Source of the DNA: Firmicutes bacterium UBA4881
GTDB lineage: Bacteria > Bacillota > DTU065
Direction of reading: 5' to 3'
Assembly: GCA_002399235.1 (NCBI GenBank)
Contig: DHDH01000051.1
Location: forward strand, 26,110-62,056
DNA length: 35,947 bases
Below the pieces are notes generated by a model. The model saw nothing but the letters and a program-made list of their open reading frames with translations. It was not told the DNA's origin and searched no databases. Shown here one piece after another: positions 15,550 to 23,821 of this stretch (position 1 is its first letter; every line of letters starts with the position of its first letter). Made by a program: the position numbers and the translations under genes.

Positions 15550-16914
15550 ATGGAGTTTATGGGAATTGGTTCAAACATGGATATCCAAGGTATTATCGAC
15601 AAACTGATGGCTATTGAGAGTCGACCTGTATTTAAACTAGAAAGTCAGAAAAAAGATTATGCATCGATGCAATCTATTTGGCGTGATGTTAATACTAGAC
15701 TAAGTGCATTTAGCACCTCTCTAGATAGTTTAAAATTAAAAGCTGATTTTGAAAAAGTTAAAGTAACGAGTACCAATGATAAAATTGCCACAGCTACAGC
15801 TACAGCTGGAGCGAATGCAATGTTTGGTACCTATGAAATTGAAGTTGTAAACCTTGCCAAAGCTCATAAAGTAAGATCAGAGCAACAAATAGAAGGATAT
15901 ACAACTGCGGCTGAAGCGAGTTTCACCATTAATGGTAAAACCGTTTCGGTTGGTGCTGGAGCAACTCTTAAAGATATCGCGTCAGCAATAAATGCTACAG
16001 AAGAAATTGGTGCAAAAGCTACAGTTATTGCTAATAACCTAGTTATAGAAGCTAAAGAGACAAATAAGGCAATTACTTTTGAAGATACTAATGGCCTATT
16101 ACAAAGTCTCGGTGTATTAAATGCAGATGGCTCAGTTAAAAATCTATTACAAGCTCCAGAAAGTGCTGAGGCAAAAATTAATGGTATTACAGTTGTTAAC
16201 GACACGAATACCATTGAAAACGCTATTGAAGGAGTTAAGATTAATTTAGTTAATGTAAGTTTAAAAGCTACTGGTGAAAATGAGAAAGTTACCTTAACTA
16301 TCGGTCGTGACGTTGATGCAATTTTCGATAAGATTAAAGGCTTTGTTGATGAGTACAAAAAGGTACAAGGCTTTTTAGATAACCAAACCTTCTTTACTCC
16401 TGGTAATGGTACAAGCGGTAGTACAAATAGTACTGGTAAGCTTTTTGGTGATAGTACTGTTAATATCTTAAAAACTAAGCTAAGGACTTTGTTTACAGAT
16501 GTTGTTGGTGGCATTGCCGATGGAAATCTTAAGATGCTCTCCCAGATAGGTATCGATGTAGATAGAGCAGGTAATGTTTCACTTAATGAAACTAAACTAA
16601 AAGAAGCCCTTAATGAAAAACCAATGCAAGTAGCTGATCTCTTTATTAAAGAAGAGACCGGAATTGCTGATAAAATGCAAAGCTTTATCAAATCTTATAC
16701 TCAGTATGCAGGAGTTATTGATAATAAGGTTAAATACTATGAGAACCGTATTAAAGATGTGGAAGACAGTGTAAAACGCTGGGAAGCTAGACTAGAATTG
16801 AAAAGGAATGGCCTTGTAAGACAGTTTACCGCACTTGATAAAGCTATGTCCTCAAACTATAATCAAAGCTCTTGGTTAACTTCCCAATTATCTCAACTAG
16901 GTGGTATGTATTAA
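15550..16914 (+). CDS. fliD: Flagellar filament cap protein FliD (HAP2)
   Basis: FliD caps the filament tip and guides flagellin insertion. The 454-residue protein has the N-terminal domain opening GIGSNMDIQGIIDKLMAIE with RPVFKLESQKKDYASMQSIWRDVNTRL, a central repeat-bearing domain including AKINGITV and VTLTIGRDVDAIFDKIK, and the C-terminal domain with MLSQIGIDVDRAGNVSLNETKL and the terminal helix VRQFTALDKAMSSNYNQSSWL. The start ATG has AGGAGG just upstream (15536-15541). It is followed 17 bases on by fliS. The long open minus-strand frame across it is a shadow. Confidence 0.96.
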   Translation: MEFMGIGSNMDIQGIIDKLMAIESRPVFKLESQKKDYASMQSIWRDVNTRLSAFSTSLDSLKLKADFEKVKVTSTNDKIATATATAGANAMFGTYEIEVVNLAKAHKVRSEQQIEGYTTAAEASFTINGKTVSVGAGATLKDIASAINATEEIGAKATVIANNLVIEAKETNKAITFEDTNGLLQSLGVLNADGSVKNLLQAPESAEAKINGITVVNDTNTIENAIEGVKINLVNVSLKATGENEKVTLTIGRDVDAIFDKIKGFVDEYKKVQGFLDNQTFFTPGNGTSGSTNSTGKLFGDSTVNILKTKLRTLFTDVVGGIADGNLKMLSQIGIDVDRAGNVSLNETKLKEALNEKPMQVADLFIKEETGIADKMQSFIKSYTQYAGVIDNKVKYYENRIKDVEDSVKRWEARLELKRNGLVRQFTALDKAMSSNYNQSSWLTSQLSQLGGMY

Positions 16915-16931
16915 AAAGGATGTGAGATAGG

Positions 16932-17321
16932 GTGAGAGGCTATAATCCATATGACCAGTATAAAAAAACCCAAATAGAAACGGCTAATCCTGCTGAACTC
17001 ATCACCCTGCTTTACGATGAAGCCATCAAAAAATGCAAGATGGCTTGTAAAGCTATAGAGGACAGTAAACCCGACCTTGCCCATGAACAACTGATAAAGA
17101 CGCAGGCAATTATTGATGAGCTTTATTTCTCTGTTAATAAAGAGCAAGGTGGCGAAATTGCAGACAACCTACTTGCACTTTATGATTATTTGAAACGAAG
17201 ATTGATTGAGGCGAATATCAAAAAAGATGTAGTAATTATTAACGAAGTAATTATCATGGTTACCGAACTACGCCAGACTTGGCAAGAAGCTGCAAAGATC
17301 GGAGCCAAAGGCAATGCCTGA
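16932..17321 (+). CDS. fliS: Flagellin export chaperone FliS
   Basis: FliS binds the C-terminus of flagellin to stop it polymerising in the cytoplasm. The 129-residue protein starts with NPYDQYKKTQIETANPAELITLLYDEAIK, the family signature, and continues with four helices including VNKEQGGEIADNLLALYDYLKRRL and VIIMVTELRQTW. GTG 16932 is used, with AGGAT-like purines about 9 bases upstream. Its stop overlaps the start of the next gene by 8 bases, implying coupling. The matching flagellin gene is not in this window. Confidence 0.95.
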   Translation: MRGYNPYDQYKKTQIETANPAELITLLYDEAIKKCKMACKAIEDSKPDLAHEQLIKTQAIIDELYFSVNKEQGGEIADNLLALYDYLKRRLIEANIKKDVVIINEVIIMVTELRQTWQEAAKIGAKGNA

Positions 17322-17778
17322 ATCGTTCAATCGTTTAATTGAAGCTATAGAGAAAAAAAGAGATTATTTAAGCGAGATTTGTCATCTTTCTGAACAGCAA
17401 TTAAATGCTGCTCATGAAAACGAATGGACAGAATTTAATCGCCTAGGTGATAAAATTGATATTTTAACTAAAGAAATTGAAGCTATCAATGATATAGTTA
17501 AAACAGAATACAAATCAATAAAAACTCTAGATGATGTAAATAATCTTTGGGGACAAGAAAAGACAAAAAAAATTAGTCTTCTTTTAGCGGAAATACATTC
17601 TTTAGTCGAAGAATCTCTTGAAATTAAAAAACGTGCCAATGTACCCCTTGTCCGAGAAAGAGACAAAGCATTAAGAGAACTGCAGGCATTAGAATTAAAG
17701 CAAGATGCATTGAAAGCTTATGGTTGGCCTCGTAACTATCAACGTTCAATACCAAAGTTTATAGATAAAGAAAAATAA
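17314..17778 (+). CDS. FliT-like coiled-coil chaperone candidate
   Basis: The 154-residue product is almost wholly helical, with a heptad-like central stretch (DKIDILTKEIEAINDIVKTE) and a charged C-terminal half ending RSIPKFIDKEK. Sequence alone does not identify it. Its place directly after fliS, with overlapping start, is that of FliT, the FliD chaperone, in many Bacillota. The size, about 150 residues, is above the 110-120 of Bacillus FliT and near FlgN-type chaperones. The assignment is therefore by context and architecture, at moderate confidence. Confidence 0.65.
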   Translation: MPESFNRLIEAIEKKRDYLSEICHLSEQQLNAAHENEWTEFNRLGDKIDILTKEIEAINDIVKTEYKSIKTLDDVNNLWGQEKTKKISLLLAEIHSLVEESLEIKKRANVPLVRERDKALRELQALELKQDALKAYGWPRNYQRSIPKFIDKEK

Positions 17779-17860
17779 ATATATCTGCTTATTTACTAGC
17801 CAGGTTTTGTTTATTTTAACAAGATGACCAATTAATTAGATAGATTTTAGACATTAAAAT

Positions 17861-17880
17861 TCGACATACATCGACATGAA
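17861..17880. repeat. Tandem TCGACAT direct repeat
   Basis: TCGACATACA at 17861-17870 and TCGACATGAA at 17871-17880 repeat the core TCGACAT with a 10-bp period, one turn of the helix, about 60 bases upstream of the csp promoter. It may be a regulator site or chance. Confidence 0.3.
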
Positions 17881-17929
17881 CTGGTCTAATCCTTCTGATT
17901 GCAACAGCTTGTCCTAGTTAGCAAGCTAT

Positions 17930-17958
17930 TTGACAGCTTTATTGTACTAGTATATGGT
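17930..17958 (+). promoter_or_regulatory. SigA-type promoter of the cold-shock gene
   Basis: A perfect -35 TTGACA at 17930-17935, a 17-base spacer and TATGGT at 17953-17958 form a good vegetative promoter, leaving a leader of about 50 bases before the csp ATG. An inverted repeat AGCTTG (17906-17911) / CAAGCT (17922-17927) lies directly upstream. Confidence 0.7.
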
Positions 17959-18013
17959 AGATTATGGAATCAATTCGGTACGTTATCCGAGTAAGCAGGA
18001 GGTAATTTTTTAG

Positions 18014-18217
18014 ATGCAAGGCAAAGTAAAATGGTTTAGTAATGAAAAAGGTTTTGGTTTTATTGAGCCCGCTGATGGCGGTGCTGATGTATTTGTACAC
18101 TATTCAGCAATTGCTGGAGAAGGTTACAAGTCTTTAGAAGAAGGACAAAATGTCGAGTTCGAAATTGTTCAGGGTGTACGTGGACCACAAGCTGCTAATG
18201 TTTCTAAAGCCGAATAG
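18014..18217 (+). CDS. Cold-shock domain protein (CspA/CspB family)
   Basis: A 67-residue single-stranded nucleic-acid binding protein acting as an RNA chaperone. It has RNP1 KGFGFI and RNP2 VFVHYSAI, both complete, and the length of Bacillus CspB. AGGAGG precedes the ATG by 11 bases. It is monocistronic, with its own TTGACA promoter upstream and a strong terminator behind. Its insertion between fliS/fliT-like and hpf is a common arrangement in Bacillota. Whether it is induced by cold cannot be told; no CspA-type cold box was recognised. Confidence 0.95.
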   Translation: MQGKVKWFSNEKGFGFIEPADGGADVFVHYSAIAGEGYKSLEEGQNVEFEIVQGVRGPQAANVSKAE

Positions 18218-18225
18218 TAAAAATG

Positions 18226-18252
18226 AGGAGACCAAATGGTCTCCTTTTTATT
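18226..18252 (+). terminator. Intrinsic terminator after csp
   Basis: AGGAGACC at 18226-18233 pairs with GGTCTCCT at 18238-18245 around an AAAT loop and is followed by TTTTATTTT. Confidence 0.9.
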
Positions 18253-18256
18253 TTAT

Positions 18257-18281
18257 GTTTAATATTTTCTAAAATGGGAAA
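18257..18281 (+). promoter_or_regulatory. Possible SigB-like stress promoter upstream of hpf
   Basis: GTTTAA at 18257-18262, a 13-base spacer and GGGAAA at 18276-18281 fit the general-stress SigB consensus (GTTTAA, 12-14 bases, GGGWAW). The predicted start lies about 50 bases before the hpf ATG. In Bacillus subtilis hpf (yvyD) is indeed controlled by SigB and SigH. Whether this organism has SigB is unknown. Confidence 0.4.
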
Positions 18282-18340
18282 TAGATATTTAGAAAGACCA
18301 CTAAAAAGTGCTCCAGTTTTCTAGGGAGGGAGTTGGTGGC

Positions 18341-18904
18341 ATGAAGATTACAGTCACTGGAAAGAACATCATGGTTACCGAGGCACTAAAGGCATATGTT
18401 GAAAAGAGGGTCGGTCGTTTAGATCGATATCTGCAAGGGTTTAGAAAAGAGATTGAAGCTAACGTTATTTTAAGCGTGGAAGGTAATTTCCACATAACAG
18501 AAGTAACTATTGAACTAGGCGCAATCATTCTTCGCGGTGAAGAACGTACCACAGATATGTATACATCTATCGATGGAGTTGTAGAAAAGATTGAACGTCA
18601 GATTAGAAAATATAAAACAAGAATCAAATTAAAAAATAGAAGCGAAACCAGAGAAGCTCTTCGCGAGATAAATCAAAAACTTCTTGATGTGCCAGATAAC
18701 AGCGAAGAAGAGGACGAAGGAATTAAACTAGTCAGACGTAAACGGTTTGTACTAAAACCAATGAGTGTCGAAGAAGCAGTTATGCAGATGGATTTGTTAG
18801 GCCATGACTTTTTTGTATTCCTGGACGATGAAGACAATAAAGTTCATGTAGTCTACAAAAGAAAAGACGGTAACTATGGCCTTATTGAACCAGAATTAGC
18901 CTAA
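18341..18904 (+). CDS. hpf: Long-form ribosome hibernation promoting factor
   Basis: HPF dimerises 70S ribosomes into 100S particles in stationary phase. The N-terminal S30AE domain starts MKITVTGKNIMVTEALKAYVEKRV and includes GAIILRGEERTTDMYTSID. After a charged linker of about 20 residues follows the C-terminal dimerisation domain KRFVLKPMSVEEAVMQMDLLGHDFFVFLD, which marks the long form and explains the 187-residue length. ATG 18341 is preceded by GGGAGGG at 18324-18330; the frame is open 11 codons further upstream without a ribosome site. It is followed by its own terminator and then secA. Confidence 0.96.
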   Translation: MKITVTGKNIMVTEALKAYVEKRVGRLDRYLQGFRKEIEANVILSVEGNFHITEVTIELGAIILRGEERTTDMYTSIDGVVEKIERQIRKYKTRIKLKNRSETREALREINQKLLDVPDNSEEEDEGIKLVRRKRFVLKPMSVEEAVMQMDLLGHDFFVFLDDEDNKVHVVYKRKDGNYGLIEPELA

Positions 18905-18912
18905 AAAGACTT

Positions 18913-18940
18913 AAAGCCGGAATTACTCCGGCTTTTTTTT
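18913..18940 (+). terminator. Intrinsic terminator after hpf
   Basis: AAAGCCGGA at 18913-18921 pairs with TCCGGCTTT at 18927-18935 around ATTAC and ends in a run of eight T (18933-18940). Confidence 0.93.
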
Positions 18941-19039
18941 ATGAAATAAATTGAAGAAGTACCGTCCTATGTAATGGGAGTTGAAATAAGTTTTACAAGT
19001 TCGGAGTAAAAAGTAAAAATACCTGGGCTAAAGCCGGGA

Positions 19040-19068
19040 TTAGAAATAATGTTAAGCTATGGTATAAT
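19040..19068 (+). promoter_or_regulatory. Extended -10 promoter for secA
   Basis: TATAAT at 19063-19068 is preceded by TGG, an extended -10 motif; the -35 (TTAGAA, 19040-19045, 17-base spacer) is weak. The leader of about 105 bases holds a hairpin of AG.CCTAAGA (19088-19097) and TCTTAAGGCT (19101-19110) with single bulges. Confidence 0.6.
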
Positions 19069-19181
19069 ATTAGAGAAACTTAAAAAGAGGCCTAAGATAT
19101 TCTTAAGGCTATTTTCAGGTATTAATTGTGATACTGCTTAAGAGCTCGAATTATACAGAAGCGACAAGGAGGTATCCACTC

Positions 19182-21929
19182 TTGTTAAAGTTTCTAAAGA
19201 AGTTAATTGACCCCGAAGCTAAAGATTTAGCTAGAATAAGAGAAATTGTAAAACTTGTCAACGATAAAGAAGCTGAAATGCAGAAGCTTACAGATGAAGA
19301 TTTACGTCGTAAAACTGACGAATTTAAAAATCGTTTATCAGCAGGAGAAACTTTAGACAGTCTCTTGCCAGAGGCATTTGCTGTTGTTCGTGAAGCTTCA
19401 GTTAGGACCTTAGGCCAACGTCCTTTCGATGAACAAATTATTGGAGGTATTGCTTTACACGAAGGCAAGATCTCGGAAATGAAGACAGGCGAAGGTAAAA
19501 CGCTTGCAGCAACTTTACCAGCCTATCTGAATGCCTTAGAAGGTAAGGGTGTCCATGTTGTAACTGTTAACGATTACCTTGCTCGTAGAGATGCTGACTG
19601 GATGGGCGCCATCTATAGATTTTTAGGCTTGAGTGTAGGTAGCATTCTGCATGGATTAGATTTCCAAGAAAGAAAGATGGCTTATTCTTGTGATATAACT
19701 TATGGAACCAACAATGAGTTTGGTTTTGACTATCTTAGAGATAATATGGTCTTGCGTGCTGATGACATGGTGCAAAGAGATTTACATTATGCCATCGTCG
19801 ACGAAGTAGATAGCATTTTAGTTGATGAAGCTCGTACACCTTTAATTATCTCTGGTAGTGCAGAAGAATCTACCGAGCTATACAATCGTTTTGCAAGAAT
19901 TGTACCTCGTTTAAAAAACGAAGAAGATTATTCTATTGATGAGAAGGCCAGAACAGTTGCTATTACTGAAGCTGGTATTGAAAAAGTAGAACGGGAGCTT
20001 GGTGTAGACAACCTCTACGATCCTAGTAACATGGGATTAACCCATCATTTAAATCAAGCACTTCGCGCTGAGGTTATTATGAAGCGTGATGTGGATTATG
20101 TGGTTAAAGATGGGGAGGTTGTTATTGTCGATGAATTTACGGGACGTCTGATGCCAGGTAGACGTTATTCTAATGGTCTCCATCAAGCGATTGAAGCTAA
20201 AGAAGGGGTCAAAGTCGCCAGCGAAAGCAGGACCTTAGCCAGTATTACTTTCCAAAACTATTTCCGTATGTACAATAAATTAGCTGGCATGACCGGTACA
20301 GCTAAAACTGAAGCAGAAGAATTTCTTAAAATCTATGGATTAAGAGTTTTAGAGATTCCCACACATCGGCCTATGATAAGAAAAGATTATCCTGATGTTG
20401 TATATAAATCGGAAATAGCTAAATTTAAGGCTGTAATCGAAGATATTAAAGAGACGCATTCATCAGGTCGTCCTGTTCTTGTAGGAACTATCTCGATTGA
20501 GAGATCAGAGTTATTGTCTGAATTACTTAAGAAGCAGGGTATCCCTCACAAAGTGCTTAATGCCAAACACCACGAACAAGAAGCCGAAATAGTAGCTCAA
20601 GCAGGTAGAATAGGTGCAGTTACGATCTCGACAAACATGGCAGGACGTGGTACAGATATTATCTTAGGTGGCAACCCTAGTTTTTTAGTTAAAGAGCAAC
20701 TTAGGAAAGATGGCTTAACACCAGAACAAGTAGCAGCAGCAAGCGAAAGAGTACCTAGCGCAACTTTAGCTAGTCAATTAAATATATCAGTTACCGAATT
20801 AGCAGAATTACAAAAGAAATACAGTGACAGGCTAAAAGTAGCTAAAGAAGAGTTGGAATCAGAACAGAAAAAGGTGCTAGAACTGGGTGGTTTGCATATC
20901 ATCGGCACTGAACGCCATGAAAGTCGTCGTATCGATAACCAGTTAAGAGGCCGTTCCGGGAGGCAAGGAGACCCTGGTTCCTCAAGATTTTATGTGGCTT
21001 TAGAAGATGAACTTATGCGTAGGTTTGGAAGCGATCGTTTTGTTGGCTTAATGGAAAAGTTAGGCTGGGAAGACGATATGCCCATAGAACACGCACAAGT
21101 GGCTAAAGCCATTGAAAACTCGCAAAAGAGAGTTGAATCCTGGAACTTCTCGATTCGTAAAAATGTCTTAGAATACGACCAGGTTCTCAATCGGCAAAGA
21201 GAAGCTATCTACTCTTTAAGAAAAGAATTTCTTCTAGGTTCAGATGGTCGCCAAGTTCTACAAAGAATGATTGCAAACACTGTTTCGCGTTTGCTAAACT
21301 TTCATATTATCGATATTGAAAATGCTGCTGATTGGCCTTGGGAAAACATTGAGGACAGTATAAGGGAGATTGTCGGTAGTTATGATCAGAATTTAGATAA
21401 AATGAATAGGGAATTTCAAGATAAGCATGCTAATGCCACCAGCAAAGATTCGTTACCTGAAATGGAAAAGCTGCTTACAGATTTTCTTATTACAGCTCTA
21501 GAAACCAAAAAGACGGAGTTAGGCGCAGGACTGTTCCAGGAACTTTCCCGAGTTGTGACTCTTCGTACAGTCGACCAATCCTGGATGGATCATTTAGAGG
21601 ATATGGATGATCTCAAGGAGGGTATTGGTTTAAGAGCCTATGGGCAGATGAATCCCATCATTGAATATCAAAGAGAAGCATCGAGGATGTTCGACTCTAC
21701 TTTAGCACGTATTGACGAGGAGACCATCAAGACTCTGCTACACATGCGTTTAGCAAATGAAGATGCTGTGAAAGATGCAGAAAATAAACAGAAAGCAAAA
21801 TTAGAGGCAATTAAAACTAATAAAGATAGCACTAACAATGTACCAGTAAGAGTTAGCAAAGAAGTTGGTCGAAATGATCCATGCCCTTGTGGTAGTGGTA
21901 AAAAATATAAGAAATGCTGTGGAAAATAA
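19182..21929 (+). CDS. secA: Protein translocase ATPase SecA
   Basis: SecA drives preproteins through SecYEG. The 915-residue protein has Walker A MKTGEGKTLAATL, HVVTVNDYLA, the DEAD-like VDEVDSILVDEARTPLIISG, the preprotein crosslinking domain, TNMAGRGTDI, ESRRIDNQLRGRSGRQGDPG, and the C-terminal zinc tail NDPCPCGSGKKYKKCCG that binds SecB or ribosomes and lipids. TTG 19182 follows AAGGAGG (19166-19172) by 9 bases and gives LLKFLKKLIDPEAKDL, aligned with the usual N-terminus. The frame is open back to GTG 19128, which would add 18 residues. A TTG start on an essential, abundant protein is worth noting. prfB follows at 12 bases. Confidence 0.97.
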   Translation: MLKFLKKLIDPEAKDLARIREIVKLVNDKEAEMQKLTDEDLRRKTDEFKNRLSAGETLDSLLPEAFAVVREASVRTLGQRPFDEQIIGGIALHEGKISEMKTGEGKTLAATLPAYLNALEGKGVHVVTVNDYLARRDADWMGAIYRFLGLSVGSILHGLDFQERKMAYSCDITYGTNNEFGFDYLRDNMVLRADDMVQRDLHYAIVDEVDSILVDEARTPLIISGSAEESTELYNRFARIVPRLKNEEDYSIDEKARTVAITEAGIEKVERELGVDNLYDPSNMGLTHHLNQALRAEVIMKRDVDYVVKDGEVVIVDEFTGRLMPGRRYSNGLHQAIEAKEGVKVASESRTLASITFQNYFRMYNKLAGMTGTAKTEAEEFLKIYGLRVLEIPTHRPMIRKDYPDVVYKSEIAKFKAVIEDIKETHSSGRPVLVGTISIERSELLSELLKKQGIPHKVLNAKHHEQEAEIVAQAGRIGAVTISTNMAGRGTDIILGGNPSFLVKEQLRKDGLTPEQVAAASERVPSATLASQLNISVTELAELQKKYSDRLKVAKEELESEQKKVLELGGLHIIGTERHESRRIDNQLRGRSGRQGDPGSSRFYVALEDELMRRFGSDRFVGLMEKLGWEDDMPIEHAQVAKAIENSQKRVESWNFSIRKNVLEYDQVLNRQREAIYSLRKEFLLGSDGRQVLQRMIANTVSRLLNFHIIDIENAADWPWENIEDSIREIVGSYDQNLDKMNREFQDKHANATSKDSLPEMEKLLTDFLITALETKKTELGAGLFQELSRVVTLRTVDQSWMDHLEDMDDLKEGIGLRAYGQMNPIIEYQREASRMFDSTLARIDEETIKTLLHMRLANEDAVKDAENKQKAKLEAIKTNKDSTNNVPVRVSKEVGRNDPCPCGSGKKYKKCCGK

Positions 21930-21941
21930 GGAGTGTTTACT

Positions 21942-23049
21942 GTGAATCTGGAGATGATCCCTGTTGTTCATGAGAGGATAAGGGATGTGGAAAAAAAGAT
22001 TGTTGAATTGAGTGAATATCTTTGACCACGCAGGTGCAGACGAGCGTATCGCAGTATTAGAAAAAGAGGTTGCTGCGCCTGATTTTTGGCTTGATCAACG
22101 CAATGCTCAAGTTAAAACAAAAGAGTTAAACCAACTTAAAGAACGTAAAGAAGATCTAAAAACTCTGCATAATGATCTAGAAGATTTAAAAGTACTACTG
22201 GAATTAGCGGAAGTAGAAAATGATGCAGAAGCCTTAGATGAAGTAATTGCTGAGAGTGAAAGATTAGAGAAGTTAGCTAACCACTATGAGTTAGAGATGC
22301 TTTTATCTGGTCCTTATGATCAAAATAATGCTTTGTTAACTATTCACCCTGGTGCTGGGGGGACAGAGTCTCAAGACTGGGCCAGCATGCTTTTACGAAT
22401 GTATACTCGTTGGGGCGAGATCTATGGATACAAAGTGGAGTTATTAGACCTACTACCAGGGGAAGAAGCAGGGGTTAAATCCGCGACTCTTTCTATTGAA
22501 GGTCCTTATGCATATGGTTATCTAAAAGCAGAGGCTGGTGTGCATCGTTTAGTAAGAATATCGCCTTTTGATTCAGCTGGTCGTAGACATACATCGTTTA
22601 CTTCTATTGACGTTATTCCACAGGTAACCGGTGATAGTGGTGTGGTGATCGACCCTAAAGAAATACAGATAGATACCTATCGTTCGGGTGGAGCTGGTGG
22701 ACAACATGTTAACAAAACAGACTCCGCAGTTAGGATCACTCACTTACCCACAGGTATAGTAGTGCAATGCCAAAACGAGAGATCTCAACATTCTAATAAA
22801 GAGACTGCTATGAATATGCTCCTTTCTAAACTATTAGCTCTTAAAATTGAAAAACAAAAGGAAGAGCTAGCAGCCATTAGGGGAGAAAAGGCTGAAAATA
22901 CTTGGGGTAGTCAGATTCGCTCCTACGTTTTTTGCCCTTATACCATGGTAAAGGATCATCGTACTGATATAGAGACGGGTAACATTCAAGCTGTAATGGA
23001 TGGGTATATCGAAGAATTTATCGAAGCATACCTACGGAAAAAACAGTAG
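21942..23049 (+). CDS. prfB: Peptide chain release factor 2, with programmed +1 frameshift
   Basis: RF2 releases peptides at UGA and UAA. The gene is read in two frames: GTG 21942 opens a 27-codon frame (NLEMIPVVHERIRDVEKKI...) ending at CTT TGA (22020-22025). A +1 slip over CTT continues at GAC 22024 as DHAGADERIAVL. The product, about 368 residues, is of normal length. The SPF anticodon-like motif (RISPFDSAG) identifies RF2, and RSGGAGGQHVNKTDSAV is the GGQ catalytic loop. AAGGAG at 21928-21933 is 8 bases before GTG. Only a frameshift explains why the second frame alone has no good start. It is in an operon with secA. Confidence 0.95.
22020..22026 (+). promoter_or_regulatory. prfB programmed frameshift site CTTTGAC
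   Basis: The slip site CTT-TGA-C is the universal prfB autoregulatory signal: low RF2 leaves UGA unread and favours the +1 shift. The codons before it are TTG AGT GAA TAT, so AGTGAA stands where the strong internal AGGGGG Shine-Dalgarno normally lies, three bases before CTT. Confidence 0.9.
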
Positions 23050-23061
23050 AGGAATGTTTAG

Positions 23062-23763
23062 ATGACTAAAAATAAAAAACCGGGCAGAAATATTCTGCCC
23101 GGACTTACAATTCTTTTGTTAATAATAGCAGTAGAGTTTTATTTGCCTACTTTAGTCACAGAGCAATTAACTAGAGCATTGGCCTTGAATTTTCATAGTG
23201 CAAAAGAATTTAACATTAAACATAAAACCATACCAGCAGCCAAATTGCTGTTTGGCCAGATGGAAAATCTAGTCATCGAAGGAAGCCAAATAGAAGCTAA
23301 ACCGTATAAAGTAGATGTTTTTTATCTAGATGCAAGAAGCGCAAGGATATCGTTAACTGATCTGCTTCTAAAGGGCCGATTTACATTAAAAAAAGCAAAA
23401 GGACGTTTAGCTTTTTCCTTTGAGGAGAAAGAATTAGATAATTATTTACATCGTTTTTATATCGACGATCCTTACAACGAATTGCAACTAAGATTGATAG
23501 AAGAGGGACCAAGAATCGAAGGGAAAATAGATGGTATTATGATCTATTTAGATGCAATGTTTGCAGTCGAAAAAAACAGTATCATCTGTTTAAATCCCCG
23601 GAAAATGGTTTCCACTAGCTCTAACACACAAAAAGTAATGGACAAGCTAAAAGAGTTATCCATTTTTTCTTTGGATCTAAGTGTGTTGGGCATACCACTA
23701 ATTATAGATGAAGTTTTAATTAAAGATAGTTCTTTATATGTGTTTGCTACAATTGGAGGCTAA
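23062..23763 (+). CDS. DUF2993 (LmeA-like) membrane-anchored protein
   Basis: The 233-residue protein starts with a lysine-rich tail and one hydrophobic segment (about residues 14-32), an uncleaved signal anchor. The rest looks like the DUF2993 lipid-binding fold, known in actinobacterial LmeA, with LFGQMENLVIEGSQIEAKPYKVDVFYLDARS and LSVLGIPLIIDEVLIKDSSLYVFATIGG as the recurring beta patterns. The biochemical function in Bacillota is unknown. AGAGGA at 23048-23053 overlaps the prfB stop and is 8 bases before ATG. A 10-bp perfect hairpin lies within codons 7-14. Confidence 0.75.
   Translation: MTKNKKPGRNILPGLTILLLIIAVEFYLPTLVTEQLTRALALNFHSAKEFNIKHKTIPAAKLLFGQMENLVIEGSQIEAKPYKVDVFYLDARSARISLTDLLLKGRFTLKKAKGRLAFSFEEKELDNYLHRFYIDDPYNELQLRLIEEGPRIEGKIDGIMIYLDAMFAVEKNSIICLNPRKMVSTSSNTQKVMDKLKELSIFSLDLSVLGIPLIIDEVLIKDSSLYVFATIGG
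23073..23102 (-). terminator. Minus-strand intrinsic terminator inside the DUF2993 gene
   Basis: CCGGGCAGAA at 23080-23089 pairs perfectly with TTCTGCCCGG at 23093-23102 around ATA. On the minus strand the stem is followed by six T, then ATTTTT, a classical terminator. On the plus strand no U-run follows. No minus-strand gene lies to its right in this window. Confidence 0.6.
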
Positions 23764-23821
23764 CTGCAGGAATTGTTTACCTGTTGTTGAAAAGGTAAAT
23801 AGAATACTTGGAGGTGTTCTT

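Noticed and set aside
15864..16691. 275-residue open frame on the minus strand
   Set aside because: It lies entirely within fliD, has no ribosome site, and its Ser/Leu/Pro-rich composition is that of an antisense shadow frame.
19128..19181. SecM-like leader peptide or longer SecA N-terminus
   Set aside because: The frame is continuous with secA rather than a separate peptide, and AAGGAGG with TTG 19182 gives the canonical SecA N-terminus.
23776..23805. Promoter for cheW (TTTACC-N18-TAGAAT)
   Set aside because: The transcript would start inside the cheW ribosome site, so it is not usable; the dyad TTTACCT/AGGTAAA is recorded instead.
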